Of a stretch of DNA of 64,000 bases, positions 47,072-53,941 are shown piece by piece. Both the position numbers and the translations under genes were made by a program. Each line of letters begins with the position of its first letter. The stretch's first letter is position 1. The stretch is from Neisseriaceae bacterium HSC-16F19. GTDB taxonomy: Bacteria; Pseudomonadota; Gammaproteobacteria; Burkholderiales; Neisseriaceae. Under the pieces are notes generated by a model that saw nothing but the letters and a program-made list of their open reading frames with translations, ran no database searches and was not told the DNA's origin. Location: positions 106,081 to 170,080 of the forward strand of contig NZ_JALJZY010000005.1 in NCBI RefSeq assembly GCF_024171525.1. The letters are read 5' to 3'.

Positions 47072-47920
47072 ATGAATATTCTGATATTCGGCGGCAGCGG
47101 TTTTGTCGGACGGCATACGGCGGCCCTGCTGCGTCAGCAAGGGCATACGGTGAAGCTGGCAAGACGCGCGGATGTGGATTGGCTGCGTCCGGATGCCGCC
47201 GCCGCGCGGGCGCTGTTTGCCGGGCAGGAGGTGGTGATCAATGCGGTGGGGGTGATGAGCCGCCACGCGCAGGTATTGGAGCAAATCCACCATCACACCC
47301 CGGCGCTGTTGGCGGCGGCGGCCAAAGAGGCCGGGGTGCGGTGTTGGGTGCAGCTGTCGGCGTTGGGCGCGCGGGCCGACCACAGCGTGGCTTTTGTCGG
47401 CAGCAAGGGGCGCGGCGATGCGGCGGTGTGTGCCAGCGGCCTGCATACGCTGATTGCCCGGCCTTCGGTGGTGTACGGTCGCGGCGGCGTCAGCTGCGAA
47501 TTGTTTATCAAGCTGGCGCGCCTGCCGGTGCTGATGCTGCCCGGCGGCGGCCGTTTCGATTTGCAGCCGGTGCATGTGAACGAGGTGGCGGTCGGATTGG
47601 CGGCCTTGGCCAGCGCCGATTTGCCAAGCGGCACGGTGATTGATATGACCGGCAGCCGCGTGCTCACTTTGGCGGGCTATTTGGATGTGATGCGCCAAAC
47701 CCTGCACGGCAAAGGGCCGTTAACGGTATTGCCGCTGCCATTGGGCGTGCTGCGTCCGCTGCTGCCGCTGACCAATGTATTGAGTAACGGCATACTCAGC
47801 CCCGGCAGCGTGCGCCTGCTGGAAGAAGGCTCGTGTGCGGATAATACCGATTTCGCCCGCCTGCTCGGCCATGCTCCGGCTGCGGCGGAGGACTTTGCGG
47901 GTATGGTGCAGGTGGGGTAG
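47072..47920 (+). CDS. NAD(P)-binding SDR/epimerase-like oxidoreductase
   Basis: A 282-aa extended/atypical SDR of the NDUFA9/NmrA-like type. The dinucleotide-binding start is ILIFGGSGFVGRHTAALLRQQGH, then VVINAVGVM, VQLSALGARADHSVAFVGSKGRGDAAV (Ser and Lys of the active-site region) and LIARPSVVYGRGG. The C-terminal half is hydrophobic (LLPLTNVLSNGILSPGSVRLLEEGS). In related bacteria such proteins accompany DoxX-like and desaturase genes. SD AAAGGAG precedes ATG 47072. It is the last gene of the set. Confidence 0.82.
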   Translation: MNILIFGGSGFVGRHTAALLRQQGHTVKLARRADVDWLRPDAAAARALFAGQEVVINAVGVMSRHAQVLEQIHHHTPALLAAAAKEAGVRCWVQLSALGARADHSVAFVGSKGRGDAAVCASGLHTLIARPSVVYGRGGVSCELFIKLARLPVLMLPGGGRFDLQPVHVNEVAVGLAALASADLPSGTVIDMTGSRVLTLAGYLDVMRQTLHGKGPLTVLPLPLGVLRPLLPLTNVLSNGILSPGSVRLLEEGSCADNTDFARLLGHAPAAAEDFAGMVQVG

Positions 47921-48230
47921 CCGGGATGCTCTTAACTGGTTTCAGGCAGTCTGAATATCTTACGGCGGGATTCTGCGACTGCGCTACGCTGCGCGCAGAA
48001 TGACAGAACAGTGGTCATCCTGCGCGCAGTCGCAGGATCTGTATTGGATTTCCGTTTGGCAGTATTTGAGGCTGCCTGAAAGTATCAGCAGCTGATGTAG
48101 GGGCGGATTTTACATCCGCCCCAATCCCTTATCAGGCACGCGGTTTCATATCACGGACGGAGGGCGGGTGTAAAACCCGCCCCTAATTTGTATAATGGCG
48201 CTTTTTTGTGCAACGCAACAGGAGGGATGT
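47921..48230. other. Gap with three palindromic elements
   Basis: CTGCGCG-type palindrome copy 3 (47969-48040), GGGGCGGATTTTACATCCGC (48100-48123) and GGGCGGGTGTAAAACCCGCC (48162-48184), plus one DUS (about 48068). TATAAT at 48191-48196 may be the -10 of the next gene. No gene is seen. Confidence 0.65.
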
Positions 48231-49253
48231 ATGTCGGTGGCTGCATTTTTGCGGGCGCGCAATATCGAGTTTTCCATCCGCCGCTACGGAGTGGAGGCAC
48301 TCAATTACATGACTTTGGGGCTGTTCGGCTCGCTGGTCATCGGTTTGATTTTGAAAACCGTAGGCACGTGGACGGGTTTGGCATGGCTGGTGGAAACCGG
48401 AACACTGGCGCAGTCGGGCATGGGCGCGGCCATCGGGGTGGCGGTGGCCTACGGTTTGCAGGCGCCGCCGATGGTGATTTTTGCCAGTGCCATTGTCGGC
48501 ACGCTGGCGGTGAAAATGGGCGGCGGTCCGGTGGGCTGTTTTGTGGCGGTGGCGGTGAGCACGGAATTGAGCAAGCTGGTGAGCAAAACCACGCCCATAG
48601 ACATCATCATCACCCCGGCCACGGCGATTTGCAGCGGCGTGGCGCTGGCGCAATGGGTGGCACCGTGGCTGGGCGAGACCATGAATACCATCGGCCGCAC
48701 CATCGAATGGGCCATGACTTTGCAGCCGTTTTTGATGAGTGTGCTGATTGCGGTGCTGATGGGCATGATACTTACCGGCCCCACTTCCAGCGCGGCGCTG
48801 GCGATTTCACTGAATTTGGAAGGTTTGGCCGGCGGTGCCGCTACGGTGGGCTGTGCCTGTCAGATGATTGGTTTTGCGGTGTGGAGTTATCGTGAAAACC
48901 GCGTCGCCGGTTTGCTGAGCCAAGGCTTGGGCACCAGCATGTTGCAGCTGCCCAATATCGTGAAAAATCCGCGCATCTGGATTCCGCCCATTGTGGCTTC
49001 CGCCATTCTCGGCCCGGTGGCGACTTTGGTATTCGGCATGCGCAATGTGCCCACCGGCTCGGGTATGGGCACCAGCGGTTTTGTCGGCCAGGTGGGCACG
49101 TTGGAGGCCATGGGTTACGGCACGGATGTGTGGCTGGCCATCGGCCTGCTGCATTTTGTGCTGCCGGCGGTGCTGACCGTGGCGGTGGGCGTACTGCTCA
49201 CGCGCATGGGTTGGGTGAAACGCGGCGATTTGACCGTGGATGCGAAGTTGTAA
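48231..49253 (+). CDS. PTS EIIC-like membrane protein (PfoR-type)
   Basis: A 340-aa integral membrane protein of the PTS_EIIC_2/PfoR group. Landmarks are NYMTLGLFGSLVIGLILKTVG, the Gly-rich MGGGPVGCFVAVAVSTELSKLVSKTTPIDIIITPATAICSG, TGPTSSAALAISLNLEGLAGGAATVGCACQMIGF, and a C-terminal GSGMGTSGFVGQVGTLEAMG. No EIIA/EIIB genes are present, so sugar phosphorylation is not implied; the solute is unknown. ATG 48231 follows GGAGGG; upstream in-frame codons overlap the -10 box. Confidence 0.8.
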   Translation: MSVAAFLRARNIEFSIRRYGVEALNYMTLGLFGSLVIGLILKTVGTWTGLAWLVETGTLAQSGMGAAIGVAVAYGLQAPPMVIFASAIVGTLAVKMGGGPVGCFVAVAVSTELSKLVSKTTPIDIIITPATAICSGVALAQWVAPWLGETMNTIGRTIEWAMTLQPFLMSVLIAVLMGMILTGPTSSAALAISLNLEGLAGGAATVGCACQMIGFAVWSYRENRVAGLLSQGLGTSMLQLPNIVKNPRIWIPPIVASAILGPVATLVFGMRNVPTGSGMGTSGFVGQVGTLEAMGYGTDVWLAIGLLHFVLPAVLTVAVGVLLTRMGWVKRGDLTVDAKL

Positions 49254-49285
49254 AGCAAAGAAAACAGTCGGCTGAAACTTGTAAT

Positions 49286-49441
49286 ATAGTCGACTAACAC
49301 AGAACGAGACAAGGCAGCAAGCCGCAGACAGTACAGACAGTACGGAGCTGATTTTGTTGCCGCTTTAGCGGCTTACAAATATCGCTCTCTTCGAGCTTGG
49401 CGCAGCAACGCCGTATCATTCTTATTTTAAATGACGATATA
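49286..49441. mobile_element. Correia-like element, 156 bp
   Basis: TATAGTCGACTAACACAGAA... to ...TTATTTTAAATGACGATATA, with GCAGACAGTACAGACAGTAC in the core. Length 156 bp equals the full-length CREE class. It is inverted relative to 42315-42420. Confidence 0.85.
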
Positions 49442-49467
49442 AAGGGCGGGATAATCCCGCCCTTTTC
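49441..49467. terminator. Intrinsic terminator of zipA
   Basis: AAAGGGCGGGATAATCCCGCCCTTTT: 11-bp stem with an A-run that is a U-run for the minus-strand zipA message, 14 nt past its stop. It abuts the Correia-like element. Confidence 0.85.
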
Positions 49468-49480
49468 GATGTTTGCACAA

Positions 49481-50761
49481 TCAGGAAAACAGCCGTTTAG
49501 CCAGTTCGCTGCCGGGTTCGATATCGACTTGGTGCATTTCGGCCTGGCGGGCAACCACATAATTGCGTACTTCTTTGAGCCATTGTGTGGACAGTTCTTC
49601 CAAACGGTCGTTGACCAGATCCAGACCCAGCTTGCTGGACAAGGTTACAGCCAAGTCCATAAACTGGTTGAAATGCTTTTCGCCGTCGGGTACGTGGGTC
49701 ACATCAAACAGCATGCTGAAGCCGCGGTAGTTCTGTGTGGCCAAGAGCGAAGGTGTAAACGGTGTGTTGTCGCCCAAAGAAACAATACTGAACAGGGTTT
49801 CACCCAAATCGTCGGTAAAATAGAACGCACCTTCATGGGACAGTTCGAACCCCTGTGCTTCAACTGCCGCACGCAGCTCGGTGCCGCTGATATTGGTGCG
49901 CGACACCAAGTGGATGGCCAGGGTTTGGTCTACACGGGCACACAATTCGTCCAAGGGACCTGCCACTTTGAGGAAAGCGTCGACATCGGAGAGTAGCAGA
50001 TGGCCGTTGAGGCTTTCGGCAAAGCGGTTGGCCTGTTCGCCAAACTGCTCCAGTTCTTCCATACTGGCCAGACCGTTGCGGCTGATGGCTTGCAGGCCGA
50101 TGACAAAGCCTTGGTAATACACGCTGGGGATGGGTTCTGCAATTTGGAAGCGGTCGTCCATGGTGCAGCCGACCATGCGGAAGCGGTGACGGCCGCCCAA
50201 GCGCGGCATGGCATGCAGTTCCTGCGGCTCGTACAAGGCGATATAGGCCAGATAGTCGAAACGGGTATCAAACCAGTGCAGCGGCTGTTGTGCCATGTCG
50301 CGCACATCCAAGAGCGGTTTGTTGCCGGACAGGATTTTGGATTGTGAAGGTTGGGGCTTGGCTTTTTTGATAAAGCCGAAGGTATTGGCCAAAATGCCGT
50401 TTTCCTGTTGCAGTACCGGTTCGGCTGCTTCTTCTGCTGTTTGGGAGGGGGCAGCTTCGACTTCAGTATCCTGTGTTTCGGGCAGGATGTTGTCTTCAGC
50501 GGCAGGCGGTATTTTGTTGGGTGACAAGTCGGCCAAATTGGTTTCACGCACAGGAGCGGGCAAGGGTGTTTCAGCTGTTTTGCTGCGGCTGCCGTCACGT
50601 ACGGAGGCCGGACTGCTTTCCAACAGCGCATCTTTATTGACGTGGCCGAATTTTTCACGGATCTCTTTACGGTACTGGCTTTCTTTGTAGATGTTGTAGG
50701 CCAGGACGGCCAAAATCACTGCAGCACCGGCAATCAGTACCATCCATACTGTATCATTCAT
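49481..50761 (-). CDS. zipA: Cell division protein ZipA-like, FtsZ-binding C-terminal domain
   Basis: A 426-aa single-pass inner-membrane protein. The N-terminal anchor is TVWMVLIAGAAVILAVLAYNIY, followed by a charged stretch and a low-complexity P/E/A-rich linker (residues about 60-130). A C-terminal globular domain (about 290-410) has the ZipA pattern FYFTDDLGETLFSIVSLGDNTPFTPSLLATQNYRGFSMLFDVTHVPDG...FNQFMDLAVTLSSKL. ZipA tethers FtsZ to the membrane. ATG 50761 with GGATGG upstream is preferred over a more distal ATG. It is 85 nt downstream of ampD on the same strand; ligA, its usual neighbour, is absent. Confidence 0.85.
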   Translation of the reverse strand: MNDTVWMVLIAGAAVILAVLAYNIYKESQYRKEIREKFGHVNKDALLESSPASVRDGSRSKTAETPLPAPVRETNLADLSPNKIPPAAEDNILPETQDTEVEAAPSQTAEEAAEPVLQQENGILANTFGFIKKAKPQPSQSKILSGNKPLLDVRDMAQQPLHWFDTRFDYLAYIALYEPQELHAMPRLGGRHRFRMVGCTMDDRFQIAEPIPSVYYQGFVIGLQAISRNGLASMEELEQFGEQANRFAESLNGHLLLSDVDAFLKVAGPLDELCARVDQTLAIHLVSRTNISGTELRAAVEAQGFELSHEGAFYFTDDLGETLFSIVSLGDNTPFTPSLLATQNYRGFSMLFDVTHVPDGEKHFNQFMDLAVTLSSKLGLDLVNDRLEELSTQWLKEVRNYVVARQAEMHQVDIEPGSELAKRLFS

Positions 50762-50846
50762 AAATCCATCCCTAAGCGGATTACCCATGGTTCGTGTGGG
50801 CGCGATTATAACGAAAAAGTCTGTTTTAATCAGCTAAAGTCGGGTT

Positions 50847-51416
50847 TCAGGCTGCCTGAAAAGCCGTTTCTACGGGTAGGCCGGCATTCCGGAGCCGTGC
50901 CCAGTCAAAAAAATGACCGGGGTCGCTCTTGCGGCCGGGGGCAATGTGCTGATGGCCGGTAACCGCCGTTATGGGGTAATGGGCGCATAGGGCTTGTAAC
51001 AGTGTGATCAGTGCACTGTATTGCACCGGTGCAAACGGTTCAAAGTCGCAACCCTCCAGTTCGATGCCGACGGAAAACGCGTTGCAGGCCGAACGGCCGC
51101 GAAAGCTGGAAACACCGGCATGAAAAGCCATGTCGTCCACGCTTACGCATTGCAGGGTGGCGCCGTTGCGGCGGATGAAAAAATGGCTGGAAACCCGTAA
51201 ATCCTGCAAGCCGCGTAAAAACGGGTCGGGCTCGTCATCGCGGATGGTATTGGTGAACAAAGCGGCAACAGCATCGCTGCCATATTCGAAAGGCGGCAGG
51301 GAAATATTGTGTATGACTGCCAGTGATACCTTTTCCTGTGGCGGACGGGCGGAGAAGTTGGGTGAAGGCAGGGCTTGTGCGGCTTGCCACCAGCCCCGGT
51401 GCCAAATTGCGGACAT
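50847..51416 (-). CDS. ampD: 1,6-anhydro-N-acetylmuramyl-L-alanine amidase AmpD
   Basis: A 189-aa cytoplasmic zinc amidase that removes the stem peptide from anhydro-muropeptides in peptidoglycan recycling. The zinc ligands map to His36 (VIHNISLPP), His155 (TGHQHIAPGRKSDPG) and Asp165 of the K-S-D-P-G motif. SSHFFIRRNGATLQCVSVDDMAFHAGVS and NAFSVGIELEG are further Amidase_2 hallmarks. Length is typical and there is no signal peptide. It probably shares a transcript with zipA. It links functionally with amgK at 52880. Confidence 0.94.
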   Translation of the reverse strand: MSAIWHRGWWQAAQALPSPNFSARPPQEKVSLAVIHNISLPPFEYGSDAVAALFTNTIRDDEPDPFLRGLQDLRVSSHFFIRRNGATLQCVSVDDMAFHAGVSSFRGRSACNAFSVGIELEGCDFEPFAPVQYSALITLLQALCAHYPITAVTGHQHIAPGRKSDPGHFFDWARLRNAGLPVETAFQAA

Positions 51417-51583
51417 GGCTGTATTGTTGGTGTAGATGCTTGGGGGTGTCAGTGTAGCAGTACTGTGTGTGCTTAATCTATATTTAAGCAGGAAGCAGTT
51501 TATTTTTAAAAATATATTTCTTTAAGAATGAATGAGCTATTTTGTTTTTGCTGTTTTCACGCAGCCTGATTCATTCTTGCTGC

Positions 51584-51612
51584 TTGCCAACAGGTACGGA
51601 TTCTGGTTTAAT
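51584..51612 (+). promoter_or_regulatory. Sigma-70 promoter of tRNA-Phe
   Basis: TTGCCA (-35, 51584-51589), a 17-nt spacer, and TTTAAT (-10, 51607-51612), each 5/6 to consensus. Transcription would start about 17 nt upstream of the mature tRNA. Confidence 0.7.
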
Positions 51613-51635
51613 GCGCGTCTTCTCGATTCAGAGAC

Positions 51636-51711
51636 GGCCAGATAGCTCAGTCGGTAGAGCAACGGATTGAAAATCCGTGTGTCGGCAGTTCGATCCTGCC
51701 TCTGGCCACCA
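51636..51711 (+). tRNA. tRNA-Phe (anticodon GAA)
   Basis: A 76-nt cloverleaf. Acceptor GGCCAGA pairs with TCTGGCC; D arm GCTC-AGTCGGTA-GAGC; anticodon stem CGGAT/ATCCG with loop TTGAAAA giving GAA; T arm GGCAG-TTCGATC-CTGCC; discriminator A and an encoded CCA. A promoter lies upstream and a terminator starts 3 nt after CCA. Confidence 0.97.
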
Positions 51712-51713
51712 CC

Positions 51714-51739
51714 AACCGCTTTTGAGCGGTTATTTTTTT
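51714..51739 (+). terminator. Intrinsic terminator of tRNA-Phe
   Basis: AACCGCT-TTTG-AGCGGTT followed by ATTTTTTT. Confidence 0.85.
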
Positions 51740-51817
51740 GTCTGTAGCAACATTTCCTTACGGTGCTTGTTGCTGTTATTTTGTATTTCGGCATGACGTG
51801 CAAACGGTGCGGCGGAT

Positions 51818-52864
51818 TTATTCCGCTGCGCCGTTTTGCTGTGCGCCCCATTGTTCCAGCGGCAGGGGCGGGGTGTCGGACCAGATGCGCGGCCACAAAC
51901 GGGCGAGCATGGGGCGCGGGTCGGCGCGGGAGCCGTAATCGCGCGGGGTGATGTGCTGCCATTGGCCTTGCGCGTCGCGTTCGGCCATGACAAAACGGAA
52001 GGTGAGATTGCCGGTCACGCCCATGCGCAAATCGCTCACCACCAGCCACCCTTGTTGTTCGTCCAGGCGCAGCCAGCCGTCGGCGAGCCAGTGCAGGCGT
52101 TGGTAGAGCGGGTGGCCGGCCACGGCGGCTTCCAAGTCATGGCCGCGGCGGTGGCGGATGTATTCGGGCGGATTGCGGTCCAGCCAGCCGCTGGCCGCTT
52201 CGATGTATTCATCTTCACCGGTTTCCGCCAGCACGCGGAAGAGCAGGGTGTTGAACGGCATGGGTGTGGCCATGGTGCGCTTGACGGTAATGCCTTGCGC
52301 CTGCAAATGCTGCGCCACGCGCTGCTGGTGGTGGTATTGGCCGTAAGTGCCGAAAGCCAGATACACACAACCCCAGGCCAGGGTGGCGGCCAGCAGGCGG
52401 GTATGCGGGCGCACACCGCGCCAGAGGGTGTAAATCACCGCCAGCAGCATGGGCAGGGTGTAGAGCGGGTCGATGATAAACACGCCCGACCATTGCTGCG
52501 GGGTCACGGCAAACGGCCACAGCAGCTGGGTGCCGTAGACGGTGAAGGCATCCAGAAGCGGGTGGGTAATCAGGGCGGCGGCGATGGTGAGATACAGCCG
52601 CCAAGCGCTGTAAGGGCGGTGCGGATGGCGGCGGGTGACCCACCAAGTGATGAGTGTGGCGAGGAGGGCGAGCAGAAACACGCTGTGGCTGAAGCCGCGG
52701 TGGTAGGTCATGGACGACACCGGGTCGGCATAGCGGACAAACACGTCCAAATCGGGCAGGGTGCCCAGTGCGGCGCCATAAGCCAGTGCGCGGCGGCCGT
52801 GGTAGCGGCCCATGCCGGCACCGGCTACGGCGGCGCCGAGCACCGCTTGGGTGAGCGAATCCAT
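51818..52864 (-). CDS. YdjM-like membrane-bound metal-dependent hydrolase
   Basis: A 348-aa protein of the YdjM/PF04307 family. The N-terminus MDSLTQAVLGAAVAGAGMGR, LPDLDVFVRYADPVSSMTYHRGFSHSVFLL (the D-D...H-R-G-x-S-H metal motif) and ITHPLLDAFTVYGTQLLWPF are diagnostic. About five membrane helices are followed by a soluble C-terminal part of about 170 aa. Function is unresolved; E. coli YdjM is SOS-regulated. No LexA box is evident here. It is downstream of amgK (15 nt gap) and likely cotranscribed. Confidence 0.82.
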   Translation of the reverse strand: MDSLTQAVLGAAVAGAGMGRYHGRRALAYGAALGTLPDLDVFVRYADPVSSMTYHRGFSHSVFLLALLATLITWWVTRRHPHRPYSAWRLYLTIAAALITHPLLDAFTVYGTQLLWPFAVTPQQWSGVFIIDPLYTLPMLLAVIYTLWRGVRPHTRLLAATLAWGCVYLAFGTYGQYHHQQRVAQHLQAQGITVKRTMATPMPFNTLLFRVLAETGEDEYIEAASGWLDRNPPEYIRHRRGHDLEAAVAGHPLYQRLHWLADGWLRLDEQQGWLVVSDLRMGVTGNLTFRFVMAERDAQGQWQHITPRDYGSRADPRPMLARLWPRIWSDTPPLPLEQWGAQQNGAAE

Positions 52865-52879
52865 GGTGTTCAGGCAGCC

Positions 52880-53884
52880 TTAAAAGGTGTAGCCGCTTTG
52901 AAGCTCTTCATCGCCCACCAGTTCCACCAATAAGGCATAAAGCGGGGCGAGGGCGTGGTAGCGGCGGCTGGTGCGGCGCAGATAATTGAGGAAACGCGGA
53001 ATTTCGCCGCGGTATTTGTCTTTGCCGTCGCGGTGGTAGAGGCGGGCGAAAATACCCGCCACTTTGAGATGGCGCTGTACGCCCATCCATTCGAAATCGC
53101 GATAGAAGTGGTCGAAATCGGAGGCCACTGGCAAAGCGGCGGCACGCGCCATTTCCCAGTAGCGGATCACCAGATCGAGCACGAATTCCTCTTCCCATTC
53201 GATAAAGGCATCGCGCAGCAGCGACACCACATCGTAGCTGACGGGGCCGTAGAGCGCGTCTTGGAAATCAAGTATGCCGGGGCGATCGGCCGTGAGCATG
53301 ATGTTGCGCACAATAAAATCGCGGTGCACATACACCTGCGGCTGCGCTTCCAGCACCGGCAGCAGCGTGTCCAGGGCTTGCTGCCACAGCTGTTTTTGTT
53401 TGAAATTCAGCGCGCTGTCGAGTTCTTTGGCCACAAACCAGTCGGGGAAAAGCTGCATTTCGCGAATAAACACCTCGCGGTCGTATTCAGGCAGCCTGCC
53501 CGGTTTGCTGGCCTGTTGCAGCACCACCAGTTCGCGCAGGGCATCGAGCAGCAGGGCCTTGTGTACTTCCGGGCGGGGGTCGTGTTGCAGCGCGGCCAGA
53601 TAGGGCACCTTGCCCAAGTCTTGCAGGGCCATAAAGCCCTGTGCCTCGTCGGCATGGAGAATATCGGGCACATTCACCATGTGAAACAGCTTTTGCACGC
53701 GCATATAGGGCGCGATGCTCATTTTGTCCGGCGGCGCGTCCATGCAGATGACGGTGCTGCCATCGGCAAAAGTGGCGCGGAAATAGCGGCGGAAATCGGC
53801 GTCGGCGGCGGCAAAAGCGAGGGTGAAGTCACGGCCGGGGTAGCGCGATGCCAGCCAATTTTTTAATGCGGTTTCTCGTTGCAT
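52880..53884 (-). CDS. amgK: N-acetylmuramate/N-acetylglucosamine kinase AmgK
   Basis: A 334-aa aminoglycoside-phosphotransferase-fold kinase that phosphorylates MurNAc/GlcNAc at C1 in the recycling route to UDP-MurNAc, as in Pseudomonas. The catalytic loop is YVHRDFIVRNIML (H-x-D...N) and the metal-binding motif ILDFQDALYGP. N-terminal ALKNWLASRYPG and ADADFRRYFRA match AmgK. It is divergent from lptD, the arrangement seen in other proteobacteria. ATG 53884 is chosen because the frame continues upstream only as non-coding DNA antisense to lptD. The partner murU is not in the window. Confidence 0.85.
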   Translation of the reverse strand: MQRETALKNWLASRYPGRDFTLAFAAADADFRRYFRATFADGSTVICMDAPPDKMSIAPYMRVQKLFHMVNVPDILHADEAQGFMALQDLGKVPYLAALQHDPRPEVHKALLLDALRELVVLQQASKPGRLPEYDREVFIREMQLFPDWFVAKELDSALNFKQKQLWQQALDTLLPVLEAQPQVYVHRDFIVRNIMLTADRPGILDFQDALYGPVSYDVVSLLRDAFIEWEEEFVLDLVIRYWEMARAAALPVASDFDHFYRDFEWMGVQRHLKVAGIFARLYHRDGKDKYRGEIPRFLNYLRRTSRRYHALAPLYALLVELVGDEELQSGYTF

Positions 53885-53941
53885 GGTGATTTTCGGGGTA
53901 AAATGGCGCCATTTTACTGATAATCGAAGACGGGTGATACC

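Noticed and set aside
51636..51711. tRNA-Phe as an integrative-element attachment site
   Set aside because: No repeat of the tRNA 3' end and no integrase were seen nearby; flanking genes are ordinary core genes.
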